Positions 1 to 8,397 are shown, counted from the stretch's first letter. The stretch: 55,543 bases of DNA from an uncultured Hungatella sp. (GCA_949879025.1 CATLBO010000007.1:1-55543), one strand, 5' to 3'. Numbers and translations are program-made. The notes: a model not told the origin generated them from the letters alone.

Positions 1-467
1 TCTTCCATACGCTCTTCTTTTGCCAGGTGTTTCAGCTTCTTCTGAATGCGCTTGATCAGTTTTTCCATGCGCTTAATCTGCTGTGCATATTTTTTGGCAT
101 CCTTGCCTTCACTGACCATGGCGCCCCTCTTCAGATCAGCCAAAGCCCTCATGGCTTTTGAGAAAACCTGCTGGACATCCATCAGGGTTTCAGATCTGGC
201 CAGCATGGCGGCAAGCTCCCCTACGGAATTTTTGGGGCCTGATGATGCCATTTTAAAGGAAGAATCAGGATCTGCCTCTTTGGCGGCTGCAGAAGCCATA
301 GTTTTGGAGCCTGGGCCTGCTTTTGCGGGAGAGGCTTCCAAAATATCGGTGTCCGCTGCATTCCGGGATTTGGCAGATATATCTGCTTTTTGCCTGCTGT
401 TTTGGTAGGATCTGGAAGCAGGGGATGCAGTTTGGGCGGTCTGCCAGTTTGCTGCAGTAACTTTCAT
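1..467 (-). CDS. Hypothetical protein, partial (C-terminus beyond left edge)
   Basis: An open frame runs off the left edge. It starts at ATG 467-465, preceded on the minus strand by a strong AAGGAGGGCA ribosome binding site. The visible 155 residues begin MKVTAANWQTAQTASPASRS and fall into two parts: a Ser/Ala/Lys-rich, probably disordered N-terminus to about residue 85, then a helical, charged segment with LAAMLARSETLMDVQQVFSK and a basic region of KR/KK pairs (about residues 130-155) that looks like the start of a coiled coil. There is no signal peptide. I do not recognise the family and assign no function. The first downstream gene on the other strand is a divergent MATE transporter. Confidence 0.7.
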   Translation of the reverse strand, partial: MKVTAANWQTAQTASPASRSYQNSRQKADISAKSRNAADTDILEASPAKAGPGSKTMASAAAKEADPDSSFKMASSGPKNSVGELAAMLARSETLMDVQQVFSKAMRALADLKRGAMVSEGKDAKKYAQQIKRMEKLIKRIQKKLKHLAKEERME

Positions 468-802
468 AAATGCCCTCCTTTCTTGAGCCTCTGCTTTTAT
501 AAAGCTCGAAAAATGTACATTTTATATTATGTATATCGGCAGAATCAGAAAAAAGAAAATAATAGGATAAGTGATTGTGAAAATTTTGTGAACCAGGAAT
601 TGAGAAATTATGTATCTAATGATATACTGGAAAGGGATTTGATATTTGGAGGAATATCTATTTTTTTGTAACGCCTGAAGGATTTTGCGTATGCGTTGGG
701 ACATGCTTCGGATTTGGAGCGGCTGTGGCAGCAGCATCGGAAAGATTATGACAGGCGTAAAAAATGAAATCGAAAACTTGACGGAAAGAATGGTGATGTT
801 TT
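468..802. other. 335-bp intergenic region with a possible coding remnant
   Basis: This is an AT-rich spacer between the divergent edge gene and the first MATE gene. No terminator or RNA is evident. Positions 672-767 read in one frame as RLKDFAYALGHASDLERLWQ followed by a short basic tail and a stop. This looks like the amphipathic C-terminal end of a protein, but it directly follows an in-frame TAA and has no start codon. It could be the residue of a decayed gene. Confidence 0.35.
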
Positions 803-2197
803 ATGGAAAAAGAATTTAGAATAGCAAAAAATGTAGATATGATCCAAGGGCCGATTTTTAAGTCGCTGGTCTTATTTGCCCTGCCTCTGTTGGGCTCCAA
901 CATTTTTCAGCAGCTTTATAACACGGTGGATACCATGATAGTGGGAAATTATCTGGGCGATGCATCTCTGGCTGCCATAGGCGTCTGTACTCCTGTTTAC
1001 GAACTCTTGGTGGGGTTTGCCCTTGGAATCGGCAATGGGCTGGCCATTGTGACGGCCAGAAGCTTTGGCTCCGGAGATATGGAGGAACTGAAAAAGTCTG
1101 TGGCCAGCTCCATGGTTATCGGGCTGTTTTCTTCTCTGGCAATTACGCTTATAGGCTGGTTTTGCCTTTACCCGCTGCTGAAGGCGCTTAATACGCCTGT
1201 AGAGATTATAGATGAGGCTTACGGGTACATATCTACAGTGACTTTGTTTGTACTGGTAATGTTTGCCTATAATCTGTGTGCGGGGCTTCTGCGCTCTATC
1301 GGCAACAGCTTTATGCCGCTGGTGTTTTTGATTATTTCATCCTGCATTAATATTGGGCTGGATATCCTGTTTATTACCAGACTGAACATGGGGGTAAGGG
1401 GAGCGGCAGTGGCTACGGTAATATCTCAGGGCATATCTGCAGTGCTGTGCATGTTTTATATTTTAAAGAGAAGCAGGATTCTGGTGCCGGAGCGAAGACA
1501 TTTTCAAGTTGACAGGGAACTATATAAGGAACTGGCAGGACAGGGCTTTTCCATGGGGTTTATGAGCAGCATTGTATCTGCAGGATCTGTGATTCTTCAG
1601 TATGGCATCAACGGCCTTGGCTATCTGGTGATCGCAGCCCACACAGCAGCCAGAAAATTGTATATGTTCTGCAGCATGCCGGTTATAACCATGGGAATGG
1701 CATTCAGCACCTTTGTATCGCAGAACAAAGGGGCTGACAAAGGTGACAGGATACGGCGGGGAATCCGGTATGTGACCATTTACGATGCAGCTGTGACTGC
1801 TGTGGTGGCAGTGCTGATGGTGTTTTGGGCCCCTGCTCTGGTAAGATGGATTTCCGGTTCGACAGAGGCGGCGGTTTTGGAAAACGGGGCAAGGTACCTG
1901 CTTATCGTATCGCCCTTTTATGTGGTTTTAGGGGTTCTGATTGCTACCAGATGTGCACTGCAGGGACTGGGGCAGAAACTACTGCCGCTGGTTTCCAGCG
2001 TTATTGAATTTTTTGGTAAGATTATTTTTGTGGTGGTGTTTATACCCAGGTTTCAGTATATGGCAGTGATTCTCTGCGAACCTGTGATCTGGTGCGTAAT
2101 GACGGTTCAGCTGGTGTATACGTTTTATCATGACAGCTACATAAAATCGTTTAGAAAAACAGTTAATTCCTCCAGAGCAAACCGTTGGTGTATGTGA
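803..2197 (+). CDS. MATE family efflux transporter
   Basis: This 464-residue multi-pass membrane protein belongs to the multi-antimicrobial extrusion (MATE) family, which exports cationic drugs or metabolites in exchange for Na+ or H+. Sequence support: about twelve hydrophobic segments in two homologous halves; the early PLLGSNIFQQLYNTVDTMIV segment typical of the MepA/DinF-like branch; and the mid-protein GVRGAAVATVISQGISAVLC segment. The length is typical. The start lies after a weak GGAAAG ribosome binding site. It is a paralogue of the MATE gene at 8567-10003, in the same orientation. The substrate cannot be predicted from sequence. No terminator is obvious before the next gene. Confidence 0.93.
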   Translation: MEKEFRIAKNVDMIQGPIFKSLVLFALPLLGSNIFQQLYNTVDTMIVGNYLGDASLAAIGVCTPVYELLVGFALGIGNGLAIVTARSFGSGDMEELKKSVASSMVIGLFSSLAITLIGWFCLYPLLKALNTPVEIIDEAYGYISTVTLFVLVMFAYNLCAGLLRSIGNSFMPLVFLIISSCINIGLDILFITRLNMGVRGAAVATVISQGISAVLCMFYILKRSRILVPERRHFQVDRELYKELAGQGFSMGFMSSIVSAGSVILQYGINGLGYLVIAAHTAARKLYMFCSMPVITMGMAFSTFVSQNKGADKGDRIRRGIRYVTIYDAAVTAVVAVLMVFWAPALVRWISGSTEAAVLENGARYLLIVSPFYVVLGVLIATRCALQGLGQKLLPLVSSVIEFFGKIIFVVVFIPRFQYMAVILCEPVIWCVMTVQLVYTFYHDSYIKSFRKTVNSSRANRWCM

Positions 2198-2306
2198 TAC
2201 AATAAAAAAAGTCTTTTCTTACAGCCAGAATGCAGCAGAGACCACAACTCTTGAAAACAGAAAAGGGCCTGCGCCAGGCTGCGAGAAAAATGACAGGAAG
2301 GATGCT

Positions 2307-3761
2307 ATGTTTAACTTTTTTAGAAAAAAGAAAACGGATTCTGCTGAGGTTGTGAATATAGTTAATGAAGAGCCAAAGGAACAAGAAAACGGTTCATTTA
2401 TCATAGGAGCAGGCTATGCTGCAACCCAGTCAGCTAAAGTGTCAGCACAGCAGGCAGCGAAAACATTTGCAAAGCCAGATACCTATGTGGGAAACAGAAA
2501 CTTATATGACAGCAGTGCCGCTAAACGGAACGCAAAGAAAATTTTGTTTCAGGAAAATGGAAATGTAGTAGATCCCTACACAGGAGAAAGGCTTGTACTG
2601 ACAATGCAAGAGGCCAAAGAACTTTATGGGGCAGATTGGACCAGACATTTGGCTGAAAGTGATCATGTAAAGCCTCTTGAACAGATATATAATGAGACAA
2701 AAGGGAATGTATGGAATACTACAGATGATATTAAAAGAGCAGCTAATAGTGAAGAGAACATTCGTGTAGTGTCCAGAAAATTTAATAATATGAAACGGAG
2801 CCATACGAATCAGGAGATTGTCGAGGACAGAGCGTATCGGGAAAGCAAGGGTGTTTACTTAACCGAAGAAGGGGAAAGCCAGGCTATTTTGGATGAAAAG
2901 ACTTCTGACCTGTCTATAAAGAAGCATCTGCACAAGTCATCCCTGCATAATATGGCGGACACTGGCCACAAAGCAGGAAAGGAGGGCGCTCAAAATGCCG
3001 GTGTCACTGCACTTACCATGTCAGGGATTATGAATATTGTTGCTGTCATTAATGGTGAAAAAGATGGCGATGAGGCGGTGGCGGATACCATCAGAGATGG
3101 AGGCAAGGCGGCAGCAACAGGGTATGTCATGGGGGGAGGGCTGACAATTTTATCGCATTCCCTTTCCAAGTCTTCTTCGGAGTTCATCCAGAAATTAGTG
3201 GATGCGAATGTTCCGGGAAAAGTAATTACCGCAGTTCTTGTAACAGGTGAAACAATGAGAAAATGGGGAAACGGAGAAATTACAACTCAGCAATGTCTGA
3301 TCGAATTGGGAGATAAGGGTCTTAACATGGCAACTATGGGGTATTCTATGGCTGTAGGACAGTCGCTGATACCTATTCCGATTGTTGGCGGCGCAATAGG
3401 GGCCTTAGTGGGTTCTATCCTTACAAGCGGCTATTATAATCATTTGATTCAGACATTGCAGACTAAAGAGCTGGAACATCAGGAAAGACTGTGGATTATA
3501 AGAGAGTGCCGTGCAGCGGCAGATCAGACAAGGGCCTTCCGAAGGGAGCTTGAGGCATATCTGGAGACTTATTTCAAAGAATGCAGAGACTGCTTTGATG
3601 GCGCTTTATCATCCATGAGATTTGCATATGAGGCAGGCGACGCAGATGGCATGATAGCAGGCGCAAATGACATAACCCGTAATTTGGGGGGACATATTTA
3701 TTATAACAATGTTGAACAGTTTAAAGACTTTTTAGATGATAATACTTTAGATGTATTATAG
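2307..3761 (+). CDS. HNH-endonuclease-like protein with C-terminal glycine-zipper membrane region
   Basis: This 484-residue protein of unknown role has three visible parts. Residues 1-75 are polar and variable. Residues about 80-170 resemble a zinc-free HNH nuclease: a DPYTGE turn at 89-94, the ESDHVKPLE strand with Asp119-His120, the NSEENIRVVS segment around Asn151, and a Lys/His-rich end (KRSHT, His166). Residues about 225-380 are hydrophobic and glycine-rich, with GGAIGALVGSILTSGYY resembling a glycine zipper that packs in membranes. A charged helical tail of about 100 residues follows (EHQERLWIIRECRAAADQTR). The ribosome binding site is GGAAGG. Base composition is visibly more AT-rich than the flanking MATE genes, suggesting acquisition by transfer. 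The next gene begins 106 bp downstream in the same direction and also encodes a membrane protein. The HNH call rests on motif spacing only. A membrane-acting nuclease effector, a toxin or a defence protein are all possible. Confidence 0.72.
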   Translation: MFNFFRKKKTDSAEVVNIVNEEPKEQENGSFIIGAGYAATQSAKVSAQQAAKTFAKPDTYVGNRNLYDSSAAKRNAKKILFQENGNVVDPYTGERLVLTMQEAKELYGADWTRHLAESDHVKPLEQIYNETKGNVWNTTDDIKRAANSEENIRVVSRKFNNMKRSHTNQEIVEDRAYRESKGVYLTEEGESQAILDEKTSDLSIKKHLHKSSLHNMADTGHKAGKEGAQNAGVTALTMSGIMNIVAVINGEKDGDEAVADTIRDGGKAAATGYVMGGGLTILSHSLSKSSSEFIQKLVDANVPGKVITAVLVTGETMRKWGNGEITTQQCLIELGDKGLNMATMGYSMAVGQSLIPIPIVGGAIGALVGSILTSGYYNHLIQTLQTKELEHQERLWIIRECRAAADQTRAFRRELEAYLETYFKECRDCFDGALSSMRFAYEAGDADGMIAGANDITRNLGGHIYYNNVEQFKDFLDDNTLDVL

Positions 3762-3786
3762 AGAAGATTTAATTCGGGAGGCTGAA

Positions 3787-3819
3787 ATGATGACAGAAGT
3801 TTTTCACCTTTTGATTTAG
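3787..3819 (+). CDS. Possible 10-codon leader ORF
   Basis: ATGATGACAGAA... encodes MMTEVFHLLI and stops. It is preceded at a good distance by GGGAGG, an unusually strong ribosome binding site for such a short frame, and sits in the gap between the two AT-rich membrane-protein genes. It may couple translation or be a remnant: the +1 frame from here reads through SFSPFDLDNVKGAYQTIKHK into the next gene's start region. There is no independent support that it is expressed. Confidence 0.2.
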   Translation: MMTEVFHLLI

Positions 3820-3867
3820 ATAATGTAAAAGGAGCATATCAGACAATTAAACATAAGGAGTTAAATT

Positions 3868-5532
3868 ATGCCAATACCAATTTTGCTGGCAGGATTAGGA
3901 GTGGCCGCAGGAGTTCTGGGTGCAGGAGGCCATCTGAGTGCCAAAGAGACAAATGAAAAGGCGCAGCAAATAGCTGAGGATGCAAAGGAGTTATATAATT
4001 CAGCGAAAAATTCTTTAGAAATGGCACAGAGCCGCACGGAGCAGGCTTTGTTAAATCTAGGTTATGCGAAAAAGAAAACTTTAGATTGTTCCATGAGGCA
4101 GTTCCTTGACGCCTATGATAAAATAAAAAGCGTTGTATTTACAGAATCAGAAGGATTAAATGAGATAACTAAATTTTCAGTTGATCAGCAGGACGTAGTA
4201 CAATTGAGAGAAATGACAGATATCTACTCATCCGCCTTAACAAGTGGTGCGTCAGGAGCGGCGGCAGGAGCGATCGTCGCATTAGCTGCCAGCGGGGCTT
4301 TGCCAGTAGTATCAAGCGAACTGGCGGTGGCAGGCGCTTTCCTGGGAATGGGGGAAATAGGCGGCGCTATCGGAATAGCCGGGTCAGCATTGTCATTTGG
4401 GGCGGCTATGACCCCACTGGCAGCAATAGCGGCTCCTGTAGTCCTTTTTACAGGAATATCAGCCAGCCTGAAAGCTGATGAGAACCTTGAAAAAGCCCAG
4501 ACAATGTATGCAGAGGCAGAGGTAGCTTCAGAAAAGATGAAGACATCAGAGACGTTATGCTATGCGATAGCAGAAAAATCAGACATGTTTAACGACCTGC
4601 TCGCTGAATTGGACAAGATGTTCTCTGAATGTACGGCTTTGCTTAGCGACTTGGTCAGGAAAAAGGAAGGAAGCATTTTTAAGAAACAGATTACTTCCAG
4701 AGACTTTTCGGAAAATGAACTAAAATTGATTGCCGTTACCAGGTCGCTGGCGGGCGCAGTAAAAGCTGTTATAGATACACCAATTTTAAATAGTGAAGGA
4801 ATCATATCTGAGGAATCACAAAGTGTTTATGATGAGACATCCAGCAAACTGCTTGACTTTAGCCATGCTGTAGAACATGTAAAAAGAACAAATTATAACA
4901 AAAGGCTTGTTGCGGTTAAACAACCTGATTCCTCTAATGTAAAAATAAGACAGGCATATGCACATGATCGAAACCTTATACCATATGCAAGAAATGTGCT
5001 GGCTTTTGTACTTGGAGTTTCAGCGGCGACTTTTTGTGCAAAAGGTATTTCATCATTTATTACAGCGGAAGGGGGAAAAACATTAGGAGTTAGCTCACTT
5101 CTTGTTAACGGAATTGCTGTGTGGCTGGTTATTTGTTCTACATTGGTTATGCTTATTGCAAAGTTTGAGAGTGCAGACTACGGAAAGATAGCAGGAGGCG
5201 GCGCAGGAATCGGAATTGCTGTCTTGTATTTTGAATATTTCAGAGCTGCTGCCAATATGGAGCATTATATTATTTTTAATGTTATTTTTCTATTTATCAT
5301 TGGTGCCATTGGCACTGGCGTGGAAAAGATAAAAGATAAATATCTTTTTGGTACATATTTATACCATATGTGGACTTGCGTCATATGTTATCCCATGATG
5401 TTTTTAATTTATGCAGCATTAAACAGATGGCTGGGTATCCCGCATAATATTTCATTTTGGAGTTGTGCTGCACTGAGCATTTGCGGGATTTTAGGTGTAA
5501 TGACAAGTTCTGAGGATCAGGAGAAACTATAA
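3868..5532 (+). CDS. Coiled-coil multi-pass membrane protein of unknown function
   Basis: This 554-residue protein starts after AAGGAG. The N-terminus MPIPILLAGLGVAAGVLGAG is hydrophobic and glycine-rich. It resembles the start of uncharacterised proteins often mislabelled 'chemotaxis protein'; that comparison is from memory. A coiled-coil stretch follows (about residues 25-65). Residues about 125-225 form a long Ala/Gly-rich hydrophobic hairpin (TSGASGAAAGAIVALAASGA), then a second coiled-coil stretch (about 215-260). From about residue 375 there are five or six transmembrane helices to the C-terminus. The hydrophobic hairpin between coiled coils is reminiscent of membrane-inserting helical-bundle proteins, but no GTPase or other catalytic motif is visible. 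It shares AT-rich composition, orientation and close spacing with the HNH-like gene upstream, so the two probably act together. The lipase gene starts 39 bp downstream. Confidence 0.7.
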   Translation: MPIPILLAGLGVAAGVLGAGGHLSAKETNEKAQQIAEDAKELYNSAKNSLEMAQSRTEQALLNLGYAKKKTLDCSMRQFLDAYDKIKSVVFTESEGLNEITKFSVDQQDVVQLREMTDIYSSALTSGASGAAAGAIVALAASGALPVVSSELAVAGAFLGMGEIGGAIGIAGSALSFGAAMTPLAAIAAPVVLFTGISASLKADENLEKAQTMYAEAEVASEKMKTSETLCYAIAEKSDMFNDLLAELDKMFSECTALLSDLVRKKEGSIFKKQITSRDFSENELKLIAVTRSLAGAVKAVIDTPILNSEGIISEESQSVYDETSSKLLDFSHAVEHVKRTNYNKRLVAVKQPDSSNVKIRQAYAHDRNLIPYARNVLAFVLGVSAATFCAKGISSFITAEGGKTLGVSSLLVNGIAVWLVICSTLVMLIAKFESADYGKIAGGGAGIGIAVLYFEYFRAAANMEHYIIFNVIFLFIIGAIGTGVEKIKDKYLFGTYLYHMWTCVICYPMMFLIYAALNRWLGIPHNISFWSCAALSICGILGVMTSSEDQEKL

Positions 5533-5571
5533 TCTGTAATGCGGCTTACAGCAGAAGGGAGGAAGATAACA

Positions 5572-6444
5572 ATGGAAAAGCGGGACAGCAATGAAAAGAC
5601 AGGGCTGGTGCTGGAAGGCGGAGGTATGCGGGGGATCTATACAGCAGGAGTTCTGGATGTGTTTTTGGAACACAATATTTCTTTTGACGGAGTGATAGGA
5701 GTATCGGCGGGAGCCATTCACGGCTGTTCATTTGTGTCTGGACAAACGGGGCGCAGCATCCGCTATTATAAGAAGTATTGCAGAGACAAGCGCTTTATGA
5801 GTCTTTATAATATGATAAAGACAGGAGATATTGTGGACGAGCAGTTTTGCTACCATGAACTGCCGGAGGAACTTGATCCTTTTGACTATGAAGCCTTTGG
5901 GAAATCAGATGTGAAGTATTATGTGACCTGCAGCAATGTGGATACGGGGAAAGCAGAATATCTGCAAATTACGGATATGAAAAGACAGATTGACCTGCTG
6001 CGGGCATCGGCATCCTTGCCCTATGTATCCCGGATTGTGGAAACGGAAGGAAAAAGGATGCTGGACGGCGGATGCACAGACAGCATACCAGTGCATGCAT
6101 TTATGAAAATGGGGTACGGACGGAACGTGGTTGTACTGACGCGGCGCAGGGATTATGTGAAGGAGCCGGAATATGGGATGCTGGCTGGCCTGTATTACCG
6201 GAAATATCCAAAGTTTGCCGCAGCTCTGAAAAAACGCCATAAATCGTATAATAATGCGAGAAAACTGATTCGGCGGCTGGAAGAGGAAGGAAAGGCATTT
6301 GTTATCAGCCCCGCCGAGGAACTAAACATGGGACGAACCTGCCATGATCCGGAGGAGATTCAGCGGGTATATGATATGGGAAGAAAGGATGCCGCACGGC
6401 ATCTGGGGAATCTGGAGGTGTTTTTGGAACAAAGGGCGATGTGA
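5572..6444 (+). CDS. Patatin-like phospholipase family protein
   Basis: This 290-residue protein is predicted to be a cytoplasmic serine acyl-hydrolase of the patatin family, YjjU/RssA-like. The oxyanion-hole glycine run EGGGMRG (about 15-21), the nucleophile elbow GVSAG with Ser45, and the catalytic Asp in DGG (Asp165, MLDGGCTDSIP) are all present, so the Ser-Asp dyad is intact. The ATG at 5572 was chosen over an in-frame ATG at 5539 because GGGAGGA lies eight bases before 5572. It starts 39 bp after the membrane-protein gene and could be co-transcribed with it. A terminator follows at 6523-6564. Housekeeping patatins of this type are common in Clostridia, so membership in a system with the two upstream genes is only inferred. 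Confidence 0.9.
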   Translation: MEKRDSNEKTGLVLEGGGMRGIYTAGVLDVFLEHNISFDGVIGVSAGAIHGCSFVSGQTGRSIRYYKKYCRDKRFMSLYNMIKTGDIVDEQFCYHELPEELDPFDYEAFGKSDVKYYVTCSNVDTGKAEYLQITDMKRQIDLLRASASLPYVSRIVETEGKRMLDGGCTDSIPVHAFMKMGYGRNVVVLTRRRDYVKEPEYGMLAGLYYRKYPKFAAALKKRHKSYNNARKLIRRLEEEGKAFVISPAEELNMGRTCHDPEEIQRVYDMGRKDAARHLGNLEVFLEQRAM

Positions 6445-6522
6445 CGGCATCGGCAATGCCATCCATAGAAGAAGCCGATTTGCACACAGACGGAAAAACA
6501 TAATTTGTGGAGAATCCAAAGG

Positions 6523-6564
6523 AAAAGGTTTCGTCCCCATTACCTGGGAGGCGAAACCTTTTTC
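6523..6564 (+). terminator. Rho-independent terminator after the patatin gene
   Basis: An 11-bp perfect stem (6523-6533 pairing with 6552-6562, AAAAGGTTTCG/CGAAACCTTTT) with an 18-base loop ends in a T run. It separates the patatin gene from the convergent DUF362 gene. Confidence 0.75.
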
Positions 6565-6601
6565 AATCAACACATGGCGTTCTAAACGGAAAGCAGCTGA
6601 A

Positions 6602-7465
6602 TTACAGGGTTATCAGTTCATAATCTCTGCTGCCAAAACCTAACTCTGCAGCAGCTTCTACTGTGTGAATTCCGTTTCTGGACTCAATTCTTTCAATCAG
6701 GTGGTCTTTGCCAGGATCGTTGCTGGAATATACCAGATCCAGGCAGGCCTGATCCAGGGCAATAGGATCTAAGGACGCCAGAATGCCGATGTCCCCGATC
6801 TTCGGGTCTTCGGCTACGGCGCAGCAGTCACAGTCAACGGACATATTGCGCATAATGTTAATAAATGCCATCTTGCCGTCAAAGTATTCTACAATGGATT
6901 TGGCTGCATCGGCCATGGATTCCAGGAAGGAGTCATGGTCTGAGTTCCAGAAATCCTCTGGCACTCCCACGCCGTGGATGTAGGCTTTTCCATGAGAAGA
7001 GGCGATGCCGATGGAGATATTCTTCAGTGCGCCGCCGAAGCCCCCCATGGGATGGCCTTTAAAATGGGACAGCACCAGCATAGAGTCATAGTTGGACAGA
7101 TGGTTTCCCACATAATTTTTGTGAATCTTTTTTCCGCCGTCAATAGACAGTTCCAGCTCCCCTTCCTCATCCATAATATCCACTGGGGCAATCTCTGTCC
7201 AGCCGTGAAGTTTCATGGTTTCCCAATGGGCCTTTGTGGTGTCCCGTTTCCCTTCATAAGCAGTATTGCACTCTACAATGGTTCCCTTTACAAGATCAAT
7301 GACAGGTTTAAAAAATGGAGGGCGGATGAAATTCTGGTTTCCCACTTCGCCGGAATGGAGTTTTACCGCCACTTTACCTGGGAGAGATATGCCCAAAGCC
7401 TCGTACAGTTGAACGACTGCTTCACTGGTAAGGGTTTTTGTGAAATAAACTTTAGATTTTGCCAT
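6602..7465 (-). CDS. DUF362 domain-containing protein
   Basis: This 287-residue soluble protein matches the DUF362 family by its KVAVKLHSGEVGNQNFIRPP opening, the HFKGHPMGGFGGALKNISIG core and a late DPIALDQACLD segment. Many family members are iron-sulfur proteins with a separate 4Fe-4S domain. This one has no ferredoxin domain but has a CDCC cluster near residue 210 that could bind metal or a cluster. The biochemical function is not established for the family. It is transcribed alone from a consensus promoter at 7526-7554 on the minus strand and is convergent with the patatin gene. Confidence 0.85.
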   Translation of the reverse strand: MAKSKVYFTKTLTSEAVVQLYEALGISLPGKVAVKLHSGEVGNQNFIRPPFFKPVIDLVKGTIVECNTAYEGKRDTTKAHWETMKLHGWTEIAPVDIMDEEGELELSIDGGKKIHKNYVGNHLSNYDSMLVLSHFKGHPMGGFGGALKNISIGIASSHGKAYIHGVGVPEDFWNSDHDSFLESMADAAKSIVEYFDGKMAFINIMRNMSVDCDCCAVAEDPKIGDIGILASLDPIALDQACLDLVYSSNDPGKDHLIERIESRNGIHTVEAAAELGFGSRDYELITL

Positions 7466-7525
7466 ACTTTGTAGCCTCCTGTTCTTAGAATTCCTCCAAC
7501 TGGGGGAACTGGTTTATTTATCCAG

Positions 7526-7554
7526 TATATAGGATAAAGTCAGGTTTAGGTCAA
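7526..7554 (-). promoter_or_regulatory. SigA-type promoter for the DUF362 gene
   Basis: Read on the minus strand: TTGACC, a 17-base spacer, then TATATA. It lies about 60 bases upstream of the DUF362 start codon. Confidence 0.6.
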
Positions 7555-7572
7555 GCATGATTTTGGGAAGGT

Positions 7573-8397
7573 TTACGGGGCTGGCGATACCAAATCATCT
7601 AAAGAACCGAACCGGTACCCCATTTCTTCCCACTTGGTAAGAAGCTCATCTAATATTTCCCCATTGGTTTTGGAAGTACTGTGAAGGAGTACCACTGCTC
7701 CAGGATGGATGCGTCCCAGAAGCTTTTGGAAAGCTTCCTCTTTTGAAGGCTGTTTATCTTCATACCAGTCCACATAGGCCAGACTCCAGAAAAAGGTGTA
7801 ATATCCCAGATCCTTCGCCATCTGCAGATTTGATTCACTGTATTTTCCCTGGGGCGGACGGTAATATTTTTTCATTGGCTGCCCCGTTACCTGCTGATAC
7901 ATGGTTTCCAGATCCTGCAGCTCTTTGGAAAAGGACTGAGGAGTGGAAATTTTGGACATATCCGGATGGTGGTATGTATGATTTCCAACATTATGGCCTT
8001 CAGATACCATGCGCTTTACCAGATCAGGACTGGTTTCCAGATAATTTCCTACCAGGAAAAATGTGGCCGGAGCCTGGTGTTTTTTCAGTGCGTCTAGAAT
8101 CGCCGGGGTATTGCCGTTTTCATAGCCTGCGTCAAAAGTCAGATAGATGACTTTTTCATCAGTTTGATTTATATAGTACGCATTAAACTGTTTCAGATAT
8201 TCTGCCGGAGCGTTGGCAACCGGAGGCTTACCCTCCTGCTGGAAGCTTAGACCCCAGTTTCCGTCGGCGGAAGCACTTACCGTAATAAACGGATACTGTT
8301 CCCCGATTCTGGCGGCGCTGTCTCCCAAACAGAAGCAAAGGGCAGCCAGGAATACTAATTCCACAGTTCTTTTTATGTAAAAGGACAGAGTTTTCAT
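7573..8397 (-). CDS. Polysaccharide deacetylase, PdaA-like (delta-lactam-biosynthetic type)
   Basis: This 274-residue secreted or membrane-anchored carbohydrate esterase 4 family enzyme is predicted to de-N-acetylate peptidoglycan. PdaA relatives make muramic delta-lactam in the spore cortex. Motifs in order: TFDAGYENG (87-95), NHTYHH metal-binding histidines (139-144), RPPQGKY (Arg180), FFWSLAYVDW (203-211) and LLHS (237-240). The TFDAGYENG form, rather than TFDDG, is the PdaA-type variant. An N-terminal hydrophobic segment (about 12-26) acts as signal or anchor. ATG 8397 was chosen over the longer frame from 8541 because GGGAG precedes it and it places the signal segment at the N-terminus. 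It is divergent from the second MATE gene. Presence suggests, but does not prove, a spore former. Confidence 0.9.
   Translation of the reverse strand: MKTLSFYIKRTVELVFLAALCFCLGDSAARIGEQYPFITVSASADGNWGLSFQQEGKPPVANAPAEYLKQFNAYYINQTDEKVIYLTFDAGYENGNTPAILDALKKHQAPATFFLVGNYLETSPDLVKRMVSEGHNVGNHTYHHPDMSKISTPQSFSKELQDLETMYQQVTGQPMKKYYRPPQGKYSESNLQMAKDLGYYTFFWSLAYVDWYEDKQPSKEEAFQKLLGRIHPGAVVLLHSTSKTNGEILDELLTKWEEMGYRFGSLDDLVSPAP

Noticed and set aside
46..671. Plus-strand frames at the left edge
   Set aside because: The first is the shadow of the minus-strand gene that has the strong ribosome binding site at 471-480. The second covers non-coding AT-rich DNA and has no ribosome binding site.
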